DNA from: Desulfobacterales bacterium
GTDB lineage: Bacteria; Desulfobacterota; Desulfobacteria; Desulfobacterales; C00003060
Reading direction: 5' to 3'
DNA: 55,848 bases
NCBI GenBank assembly: GCA_030616475.1
Contig: JAUWXF010000006.1
Coordinates: 1 to 55,848, forward strand
Both the position numbers and the translations under genes were made by a program. Of the stretch, positions 49,615 through 55,848 are shown piece by piece (within the stretch, counting starts at the first letter, position 1; the number at the start of each line of letters is the position of its first letter). The notes under the pieces were generated by a model. The model ran no database searches and had not been told where the DNA came from. It saw only the letters and a list, made by a program, of their open reading frames with translations.

Positions 49615-51450
49615 TTAGCCCGGCTTGTTAAGCTCAAAGATCGAGTTGAAGCTGACATTCGGAATAGTCGGCCGAATAATAGAGTTGACCATTTCAGGCC
49701 TGAAGCTGGCGTCGTGCGCGACATTGCTTGCCAGGGCAAAACGTTTGGCGTTGAACACGTGAAGGGGAATTTTGTGGTCCGCGTAACGCCTGCTTATAAC
49801 GCTCTTGCCGGCCCTCAGGAAGACGAAGCGCTGGCTCACGTTGTCAACCACCCTCCGGACTACGGTGTCGTAAAAGAATTGGCGCTCCTTTTCCGTGTCC
49901 TTGACCTCCAATAGGCCGCCCATTGTCGCAAATTCTTCCGCAATTTCCATGAGCCCGGGGTTGTCGTTTTCCAACCGGACCTCGTATGGAAGTATGGTTT
50001 TGAAACCCGCCGCCTTGAAGGTGCTGTAATACCTTTCCCATAGGGCGGGGTCGGGGATGTCGGCGGCCGCAAAGCCGCCATCGGCAAGATGGTGTCGAAT
50101 CATGCAATAGAACTCGCGGCTGAACAGGCGGGATAGATCGAAGTCGATGGGGTTTGGGAAGTCGCAGTAAATCCCGTCGAATCTTTCCCTGCACCGGCTG
50201 AGCCAGGTAAAGGCGTCCTCTTGTATCAGTTTGACCCGCCTGTCGGACATGGAATCGCGATTCATGTGAACAAGCATGGGAAATTCCCTGGCCAGCCGCA
50301 GTATGACAGGGTCGATGTCAACCACGGTAATGCTCTCCACTTCGTCGTACTTGAGCAATTCCCGGACAACCAGGCCGTCGCCTGCCCCGAGCACCAGCAC
50401 CCGCCGCGGCGGTTTATCAAACTGTACGGGCGCATGCACGAAGAACTCGTGGTACATCTCTTCAAAATTGGAGAAAAACTGGTACTGATGTTCCATGAAC
50501 AGCCAGATATCCTTGGGAAAATTCGGGTCGGCTCTGAACTTGTCCGTGTATGTCTTCAGAATCGAATCCAGAAAAGGGTTGTCCGGCCGCCGCACGAAGT
50601 GGATGCACTGGTAGGGCGAACGAAAGGTTATGATATCGTCCAGGTCGTCAAACGGACTAAAGAGTGAGCTGATGTTGGTAATTCTGTCATCATAGTAGAA
50701 TTTCTTGAGAAAATACTGCTCGGTCCGGCCGACCATGGACAAGAGGACGAGCAGGACTCCGATGAGCACCCCTATCTTCGCGGCCTGTCGGGCCCTGCCC
50801 CGGCACGGCTTGAAACTCAGGAGAAGCAAGCAGGCGAAACCGTTCAGAAGCGCTGACAGGTAGGAGATCGAAAATATACCCAGCCGCGGCAGGAGAATTA
50901 GGGGGAAGAGCATGGCGCCTAAAAGCGAACCAAAATAGTCCACGCCCAGAACCACGTTAACGGCCGTTGCGGGGTTCCTGCCCTGCCGGGCCTGTATTTC
51001 CGCCTTGCGCATGGCGATGAGCAGCGGCACTTCATAGCCCGACAAGATTCCGATGGCCACAATGATCAGGTGGCTGAGTACGACAAAAGAGACTGCCAGA
51101 ACCGGCTCGCCTGTGGGGCCCTGAAAAAAAAGGGAGGTATTGGCGGCATAGCGCTGCACCGCAGTGAGCATGTGCATCATGATCACGGACAGGCCGCCAA
51201 TGAGGGTTAAGAGTATCTCGATGCGGATGAGCCTCCGGACCGAACCTTTCTCTGAGTGCCCGCAAAGGAGCGCGCCCACGCCGAGCGAGGCCAGATACAC
51301 ACCGATAGTTGTGCTGTAGCGCAAGACCGTGTTGCCCATGATGGCCGACAAGGTCTGGGCCATGAGCAGTTCGTACACGATGCTGCAATACGCCACCATC
51401 AGCGTGATGACATAGGTTGTCGCGGCCTCAAAACGCTTCAAATCCACCAT
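49615..51450 (-). CDS. speE: Spermidine synthase with N-terminal membrane domain
   Basis: The 611-residue protein joins a hydrophobic N-terminal half of about six to seven helices (residues about 10-220) to a spermidine-synthase-type methyltransferase-fold domain in the C-terminal half. The latter has the nucleotide-binding loop VLGAGDGL near residue 353, the acidic end of strand 2 (VVDIDP) and the catalytic-region aspartate in YCDFPNPIDF. In classic SpeE this site reads D-S-S-D-P, so it is altered. It would transfer aminopropyl groups from decarboxylated S-adenosylmethionine. CAGGA precedes the ATG. The divergent neighbour is speD, which makes that donor, and this strongly supports the call. 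Membrane-fused forms are known in bacteria. Confidence 0.85.
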   Translation of the reverse strand: MVDLKRFEAATTYVITLMVAYCSIVYELLMAQTLSAIMGNTVLRYSTTIGVYLASLGVGALLCGHSEKGSVRRLIRIEILLTLIGGLSVIMMHMLTAVQRYAANTSLFFQGPTGEPVLAVSFVVLSHLIIVAIGILSGYEVPLLIAMRKAEIQARQGRNPATAVNVVLGVDYFGSLLGAMLFPLILLPRLGIFSISYLSALLNGFACLLLLSFKPCRGRARQAAKIGVLIGVLLVLLSMVGRTEQYFLKKFYYDDRITNISSLFSPFDDLDDIITFRSPYQCIHFVRRPDNPFLDSILKTYTDKFRADPNFPKDIWLFMEHQYQFFSNFEEMYHEFFVHAPVQFDKPPRRVLVLGAGDGLVVRELLKYDEVESITVVDIDPVILRLAREFPMLVHMNRDSMSDRRVKLIQEDAFTWLSRCRERFDGIYCDFPNPIDFDLSRLFSREFYCMIRHHLADGGFAAADIPDPALWERYYSTFKAAGFKTILPYEVRLENDNPGLMEIAEEFATMGGLLEVKDTEKERQFFYDTVVRRVVDNVSQRFVFLRAGKSVISRRYADHKIPLHVFNAKRFALASNVAHDASFRPEMVNSIIRPTIPNVSFNSIFELNKPG

Positions 51451-51600
51451 TTTCCTGAATTTTTACTCACCGCAGAGACGCAAAGAGCGCAGAGGAAAAA
51501 TCCTTGACCTGCGCTCTGTGGCATGAAATATGCTCTCTGTGAATGTCGCCCCGCGCGTATTGCGCGACGCAAAGGCGCCAACAAACTCATCCAAAAACCC

Positions 51601-51846
51601 AACCCGGATAAACCGGGATTAAGGGATTCCGAATTGAGGGATTTAGGCCCGCCCTGGCGCGACAGGAGTTCGAGAATGTCCCTGGAGGAACCCCCCGGTC
51701 TGGGCCAGGGAATTGAATGGTGCGGGTCGTTTTTAATTCCTCAATTCCTCAATTCCTCAATTCCTGAATTTGTTTGTTAGGATCGACAGGGTATCGCAAA
51801 AAAACATTCTGTCACAAAAAACGTCGATTTCACAATTAACGGACTA
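51601..51846 (+). repeat. Family C repeat, copy 2, with nested family A copy
   Basis: It runs from AACCCGGATAAACCGGG to CACAATTAACGGACTA. Heptamer units GAATTGAGG and AATTCCTC (four in a row at 51735-51765) form its arms. Family A copy 10 interrupts it. The speD ribosome-binding site follows within two bases of its end. Confidence 0.82.
51647..51710 (-). repeat. Family A repeat, copy 10
   Basis: On plus it runs from GCCCGCCCTGGCGCGAC to CGGTCTGGGCCAGGG. Confidence 0.88.
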
Positions 51847-51859
51847 TGGAGGTAGACAA

Positions 51860-52276
51860 TTGACCCGGTCCCCTGCGGGTATCCACTGTATTCTTGAATT
51901 ATATGGCTGTCCGTATGAATTGCTCGACGATGAAGGTTTCGTCAGGGCATCTGTTGAGCAGGCTTCGGAAAAGGGACTGTCCACTCTTCTCAGTCTAAAC
52001 AGTCATAAATTCAGCCCGCAGGGCGTCACGGCCGTGGGGCTGCTGGCGGAATCCCATCTTGCCATACATACCTGGCCCGAAAGGAATTATGCCGCGGTTG
52101 ATATTTTTACCTGCGGAGAGTTCGCGGACCCGCGCAAGGCCTGCGATTTTCTCGTCGGCCGTTTCAAGGCTGAACGTCATTCCATTATTGTCCTGGAGCG
52201 CGGGCTTGATCCGGCGGGCGAAGAGGAAGCGAAATTCGCGGCCTCCGGTCTCTCCTATAGTTTTTCAGATAAATAG
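51860..52276 (+). CDS. speD: S-adenosylmethionine decarboxylase proenzyme (class 1B)
   Basis: SpeD decarboxylates S-adenosylmethionine to make the aminopropyl donor for spermidine. The chain is cut by itself before a serine that becomes the pyruvoyl group. Here this is the Glu-Ser pair in LLAESHLAIHTWPE, giving S65 as the pyruvoyl residue, followed by the conserved NYAAVDIFTCG. With a TTG start at 51860 the protein has 138 residues, normal for the short bacterial form. GGAGGT lies six bases before that TTG, which is why it was preferred over an upstream ATG at 51770 inside a repeat. It is divergent from the spermidine synthase gene. Confidence 0.93.
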   Translation: MTRSPAGIHCILELYGCPYELLDDEGFVRASVEQASEKGLSTLLSLNSHKFSPQGVTAVGLLAESHLAIHTWPERNYAAVDIFTCGEFADPRKACDFLVGRFKAERHSIIVLERGLDPAGEEEAKFAASGLSYSFSDK

Positions 52277-52318
52277 TTTCAAAATTCGGGCAAGCCATTG
52301 GTAACACCAGTTCATTAT

Positions 52319-52401
52319 GAAATCCCCCCTAACCCCCTTTAGAAAAGAGGGTAACCCAAAACTTCCCCCTTTTCTAAAGGGGGATTGAGGGGGATTTTTT
52401 T
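52319..52401. terminator. Long hairpin between convergent genes
   Basis: GAAATCCCCCCTAACCCCC at 52319-52337 and the following TTTAGAAAA pair with TTTTCTAAAGGGGG and GGGGGATTTTTTT at 52370-52401. This gives a stem of about 25 bp with few mismatches. A T run ends the plus-strand reading. It is a common extragenic palindrome that probably also ends transcription of speD and of the facing gene. Confidence 0.75.
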
Positions 52402-52486
52402 GAAATTAAATATGTGAAGATCTATAGCTCTCCAAGCGGGAGGCCGGAGGGGTTGAGGTGCGCTTGTATCTCGCCAAAGCATGCGG

Positions 52487-55000
52487 TTATCCGGCAGAAT
52501 CCGGCAATTTGGCGAGACAATAGCGCGTAGCCGGGCCACGCCCGGTCTTTTTCAACAGACCCCTTTTGACCATATCCTGCAAGTCGTAAAGGGCTGTCCG
52601 TGATGGGAGGTTGTTCCCTGTAGCGTTCTGGTATTCTGAACGGGTAATTTCTCCTTTGCGGAGGATGAACGGGAACGCCTTCTTCTGTCGCGCATTAAGT
52701 TCAGCGGGGATAAACTCGCTTTCCTGAATCGCTGGTTCAGGGCTGACCGGTTGAGCTTGATATCCCGCCGCGGTCTTGTTAGGAAAGCGAACCGGTTCCA
52801 GCCCTCCTAGTCTTATGTCATCAACATATATGAGTGTTCCTTCCGCCATGGCGACCGCGCGGGTAATGCAATTCATAAGTTCACGGACATTGCCCGGCCA
52901 ATGATAATTCTTCATCCTTTCTAAGGCCCCCCTGCTCAAACCTACATCTTCCTTGTTCATAAGGCGGTCTGCCTGTTTCAAGAAATAGCGTACAAGAACA
53001 GGGATATTCTCCTTATGGTCCCTCAAGGATGGGGTCCGGATAGTTAAGACCTCCAGGCGGTAGTAAAGGTCTTGCCGAAAAACCCCTTCTTGAATCAATT
53101 CCTTTAAGTCCACATTGGATGCGGTAATAAGGCGAACATTCACATCGATTTCGCCGTCACTCCCTAAGGGCTTGATTTTGCGCATGGAGATGGCCCTCAA
53201 AAGAGACTGCTGAACCCTTGGTGAGGCCATTCCGATCTCGTCTAAAAAGAGGGTCCCTCCATCCGCAGCCAAAAAAGCCCCTTTGCGGTCGGCCCTCGCT
53301 TCGGTAAAGGCTCCTTTTACGTGGCCGAAGAGGGTATCCAAGAGAAGATTCTCATCCAGCGCCCCACAATTTATTGAAATAAACGGTCTTTCTGCTCGAC
53401 TGCTGTGCCTGTGAATCGCCTCGGCAGTCAATTGTTTGCCGGTTCCTGTTTCTCCAATGATCAGGACGTCGGCATCCACAGAGGCAGCCCTCAAGATATC
53501 CGCTTTCAGAGCATCGATGACCGGGCCAAACCCAACTATCTCTTCAATATCATGGGATTCGAGACGTCTCTTGAGGGCATTCACCTCTTCTTCCAGCCGG
53601 GCCTTCTCCCTCTCGCTCTCCTTTTTGATCCTCTTGTCTTTGAGCCGGATCTCTTCCATCTGTTTTCTCAAAGTAACAATCATCTTGTTCATCGCCCTCT
53701 GGAGGCCGCTCGTTTCATCGTCATACTTAGACAGTATGATTTCCTGCAACTTTCCTGTCCGTTGAATATGGTTTACCGCTACGGCCAGATCCAGAATCGG
53801 CCTGGTAATGATCCGGCTCAGGCCAAAGATCAAAATGGAGATGATAACAATGCTTGAGAGGGTCACGAGGAACATGACGTCAATCTGTTTGTATCCGGCC
53901 CATAGTGTAAGGTTGCTTCTCTTCACCAGAACAACCCCGCCAAAGACGATCGGCTTCCGATCAGAGGCAATGTTAAAATGGATGGGGGCATAGCCGTGAA
54001 AATGGAGATTGCTTGATGGGTTGCGATATTCTTCTAGGTCGATCATTTTCATCGCACCATGTTTCCCCTTGCTGACCTCCTTTACAATTCTCCAATAGTC
54101 TTTGTATAAAGAGCTAGGCCTGAAAACAAATCCCAAACCAGCCTTTCCAATCATGGCTCCTTCAATTTGGAGCGCTTCAGGATCAGCAGGCTGCTTCTTG
54201 ATGAGGGTCCCCGGGGTCTCCTGTGAGTGAAACAGAATCGATCCCTCTTTGTCAAAAAGATAGCAATGTGTCTGTCCCGGCCCCCCGGCATAGGCGAACA
54301 CAGGGGATTGCGGAGAATTGATCTGAGAGAGTATCTCCATAAGATGGCAGGCGTCAACAGATAGGAGCAACAACCCCTTCGGTGAATTATCTTCGTCAAA
54401 ATAAGGCGTAACGAACCGAATGATCCTGGCCGATTCCTTACGGTTCCCCAGGCTCTTCGGTCCAGAAGGATAGACGACCTCTATGATGTCTGACATCCAG
54501 ACCTCTCCATTCTTCAACTGGCTGACGTTGTCGGGAAAAAGGAAAGGGCTCGGGCTGATCATGGCCACATGCTCGGCCGGAATAACAGAGACATGGTTCC
54601 CGGTAGCTACTGTAAAGATATGGCCTTTCCCCTTTTGCGAGATATACGCCAGTTCCCTGTATGCGACCCCTCTAATGTTATTACGAGATTGAAAGAAATT
54701 GACCATCTCTGGTCTCGCAATCGGTTTTTGCGCGACAATCAAGAGGTCTTCTTTACACTTTGCAAAAAAAAGTTCAAATTCGTGCGCAAGGGCCAGTGTC
54801 TTTACCCTCACATTTCTCTCTATCGCTTCATCTAAAAATCTACTTGAAAACCAGATACTTATGTAACCTGTCAGAGCAAGAATAAAGACCACGGACGGGA
54901 TCAACGCTACCAGAAGTTTTGTTCGCAGCCGCCAGGTCTTAAAACCCTGGCCCATCCAGGACAGGTTGAACGGGCCGTAATCACGAGCAAGAATTCGCAT
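52487..55000 (-). CDS. Transmembrane sigma54 activator with winged-helix C-terminus
   Basis: The 837-residue protein joins a periplasmic sensor directly to a sigma54 AAA+ activator. It has a membrane helix at about 28-50, a Cache-like extracytoplasmic domain (about 55-375), a second helix (about 378-400), a HAMP domain (about 400-455) and a coiled coil (about 455-490). The AAA+ domain at about 495-735 has Walker A GETGTGK and Walker [10 protein letters not shown]. The sigma54-contact loop reads GAFTEA instead of GAFTGA. The C-terminus is not a Fis helix but looks like a winged helix (ITRSEYQNATGNNLPSRTAL). No kinase or receiver is needed. It is divergent from the UspA gene, whose promoter is of the -24/-12 type. 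Confidence 0.9.
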   Translation of the reverse strand: MRILARDYGPFNLSWMGQGFKTWRLRTKLLVALIPSVVFILALTGYISIWFSSRFLDEAIERNVRVKTLALAHEFELFFAKCKEDLLIVAQKPIARPEMVNFFQSRNNIRGVAYRELAYISQKGKGHIFTVATGNHVSVIPAEHVAMISPSPFLFPDNVSQLKNGEVWMSDIIEVVYPSGPKSLGNRKESARIIRFVTPYFDEDNSPKGLLLLSVDACHLMEILSQINSPQSPVFAYAGGPGQTHCYLFDKEGSILFHSQETPGTLIKKQPADPEALQIEGAMIGKAGLGFVFRPSSLYKDYWRIVKEVSKGKHGAMKMIDLEEYRNPSSNLHFHGYAPIHFNIASDRKPIVFGGVVLVKRSNLTLWAGYKQIDVMFLVTLSSIVIISILIFGLSRIITRPILDLAVAVNHIQRTGKLQEIILSKYDDETSGLQRAMNKMIVTLRKQMEEIRLKDKRIKKESEREKARLEEEVNALKRRLESHDIEEIVGFGPVIDALKADILRAASVDADVLIIGETGTGKQLTAEAIHRHSSRAERPFISINCGALDENLLLDTLFGHVKGAFTEARADRKGAFLAADGGTLFLDEIGMASPRVQQSLLRAISMRKIKPLGSDGEIDVNVRLITASNVDLKELIQEGVFRQDLYYRLEVLTIRTPSLRDHKENIPVLVRYFLKQADRLMNKEDVGLSRGALERMKNYHWPGNVRELMNCITRAVAMAEGTLIYVDDIRLGGLEPVRFPNKTAAGYQAQPVSPEPAIQESEFIPAELNARQKKAFPFILRKGEITRSEYQNATGNNLPSRTALYDLQDMVKRGLLKKTGRGPATRYCLAKLPDSAG

Positions 55001-55125
55001 TGTTTAACCCCATAAAATCAGTATGTTAAGACGCAATGATTCCTATTTCAAACCCTTTCTCGCAACATCTTGCAATGGCTCGATTATCACCTATTCTTGC
55101 ACTCGTCAAGAGATTTTATGGTAGG

Positions 55126-55141
55126 CGGCACGTATATTGCT
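55126..55141 (+). promoter_or_regulatory. Sigma54 (-24/-12) promoter of the UspA gene
   Basis: CGGCACGTATATTGCT matches the -24/-12 consensus except for the first base. GG and GC are ten bases apart. The predicted start is about 50 bases before the UspA ATG. Direct repeats CTTGCA with CTCG near 55067-55081 and 55096-55106 could be activator sites. Confidence 0.75.
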
Positions 55142-55203
55142 CATGTAACCGGTCCAAAGGAGGTATATCGCAAAATCCAGCAAAGAAAGGAGGGATGTAA
55201 GGT

Positions 55204-55614
55204 ATGAAGATCTTGGTTCCGGTGGACAATTCTGAGTTTGCGTTAAAGGCGCTCGACAAGGCCATCGGCATTGTTAAGCAAGAAGGTGCGGAATTGACAG
55301 TGATGTCCGTGGCCCTGGAGTTCCAGGATGTGGAGGAGATTCCCATCAGCTATGCGGAAAAATTCAAGGATCAGGCGAGAAGGGCTGTAAATAAGGCCAG
55401 CGAAGTGGCTGAAAAAGCAGGCCTTAGGCCTGAAACCAGAGTTGAGATAGGGGCCTCTCCGGCAGACAACATTGTAAAGTATGCCGAGGAATCAAAGACA
55501 GATCTAATTGTGATGGGACACCGAGGCATCACCGGACTCGACAGATTCATGGTGGGAAGTGTGGCCGGCAGGGTCGTGGCCCACGCCCCATGTTCGGTCC
55601 TGGTGGTACGGTAA
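55204..55614 (+). CDS. Universal stress protein (UspA family)
   Basis: The 136-residue protein is a single Usp domain. It opens with KILVPVDNSEFALKAL, has the helix and strand pattern of the family, and carries the ATP-binding signature GHRGITGLDRFMVGSVAGRVV near residues 105-126 (blocks GHRG and GSVAGRVV) before the closing VLVV strand. These proteins are cytoplasmic, often bind ATP and support survival under stress. AAAGGAGG precedes the ATG by nine bases. A sigma54-type promoter upstream and a divergent transmembrane sigma54 activator suggest induction by an external signal, which is unusual for this family. Confidence 0.95.
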   Translation: MKILVPVDNSEFALKALDKAIGIVKQEGAELTVMSVALEFQDVEEIPISYAEKFKDQARRAVNKASEVAEKAGLRPETRVEIGASPADNIVKYAEESKTDLIVMGHRGITGLDRFMVGSVAGRVVAHAPCSVLVVR

Positions 55615-55627
55615 CTAATTTTTTGTT

Positions 55628-55682
55628 GACAGGATAAACAGGATGATCAGGATAAAATCATGTAAATCATGTAAATCCTGTC
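55628..55682. repeat. GACAGGAT palindromic repeat
   Basis: GACAGGATAAACAGGATGAT faces ATCATGTAAATCATGTAAAT and CCTGTC. The ATCATGTAA units are 9 bp long. It lies just after the UspA gene and may end its transcript. Confidence 0.7.
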
Positions 55683-55801
55683 AGAAAAGTCCCGCAGAAG
55701 GCGGCGAATTCTATAAAATCGCGGGCATCCTTCATTCCTCGGTTTACACTTATCAAGGATGCGGGCGCCAAGAGATAAGTTCTTTTGTTCCTACTTTTTG
55801 G

Positions 55802-55848
55802 TGTCAGGTGTCAGGTGTCAGGAGCGACAAACGCGAGATCTGAAACCT
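55802..55848. repeat. GTGTCAG heptamer array, cut by the window end
   Basis: Three tandem GTGTCAG units (55801-55821) are followed by AGCGACAAACGCGAGATCTG. By analogy with the other arrays an inverted arm is expected just beyond the window. Confidence 0.65.

Larger units (their letters stand above)
51451..51859. other. Divergent speE-speD intergenic region
   Basis: Most of it (51601-51846) is family C copy 2 with a family A copy nested inside. No clear promoter for either gene was found. Confidence 0.65.

Noticed and set aside
51735-51770. CRISPR-like array of short repeats
   Set aside because: The repeats are 7-8 bp and directly adjacent with no spacers of constant length, and no cas genes are in the window. 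The same holds for the other unit arrays.
55643-55843. Plus frame of 66 codons after uspA
   Set aside because: It begins in the GACAGGAT repeat, with a repeated SCKSCKSC start that comes from ATCATGTAA units, and it ends in another array.

Overview
The window looks like part of the chromosome of a dissimilatory sulfate-reducing Desulfobacterota (former Deltaproteobacteria). It holds the complete sulfate-activation and APS-reduction set: sat, aprB, aprA, qmoA, qmoB and qmoC. It also holds an unusual density of two-component and sigma54 regulators and many interspersed intergenic repeats, as in large-genome sulfate reducers. The genus cannot be fixed by eye. No rRNA, tRNA, CRISPR array or transposase gene was seen.

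Layout. 1-664 is repeat-rich intergenic DNA. 665-3478 is the potassium uptake pair trkA-trkH. 4227-5961 is sat plus a small unknown protein, ended by a strong terminator. 13888-6331 on the minus strand is one operon, aprB-aprA-qmoA-qmoB-qmoC, convergent with sat. 15214-16341 is asnA. 17024-19775 is a PAS histidine kinase with its sigma54 response regulator. 20293-22871 is a small CBS protein, a TSUP-type anion transporter and a membrane protein of unknown function.

22946-42037 is the most unusual part. Three paralogous proteins of about 867 residues each combine a pyruvate-phosphate-dikinase-type ATP-grasp domain, a phosphohistidine swivel domain and a C-terminal domain that is not the PEP-binding barrel. 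Two of the three sit in operons with a Cache-domain histidine kinase and lone receiver proteins (CBS-PEP1-HK-RR on minus; PEP2-RR-HK-RR on plus), and PEP3 converges on the second operon. Between them lie an SLC13-type anion transporter, a receiverless sigma54 activator and a second TSUP transporter. The arrangement suggests a phosphotransfer and signalling module tied to anion (possibly sulfate, sulfite or sulfonate) transport or energy status. That function is inference.

42468-48259 carries ftsH, a kinase with an N-terminal Rossmann-like domain, and a sigma54 response regulator. 48819-49414 carries a lone receiver and a 31-residue membrane peptide. 49615-52276 is a divergent spermidine-biosynthesis pair (membrane-fused speE, and speD). 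52487-55000 is a transmembrane sigma54 activator, divergent from a universal stress protein gene that has a near-consensus -24/-12 promoter.

Intergenic DNA is dominated by repeats. Family A is a 63-66 bp element with about eleven copies. Family B is a 66 bp GC-rich element. Family C is a 180-250 bp element with three copies. Many further elements share one design: short tandem units of 7-10 bp in one arm and their reverse complement in the other, with a different unit sequence in each element. Several of them supply the stop codon of the neighbouring gene.
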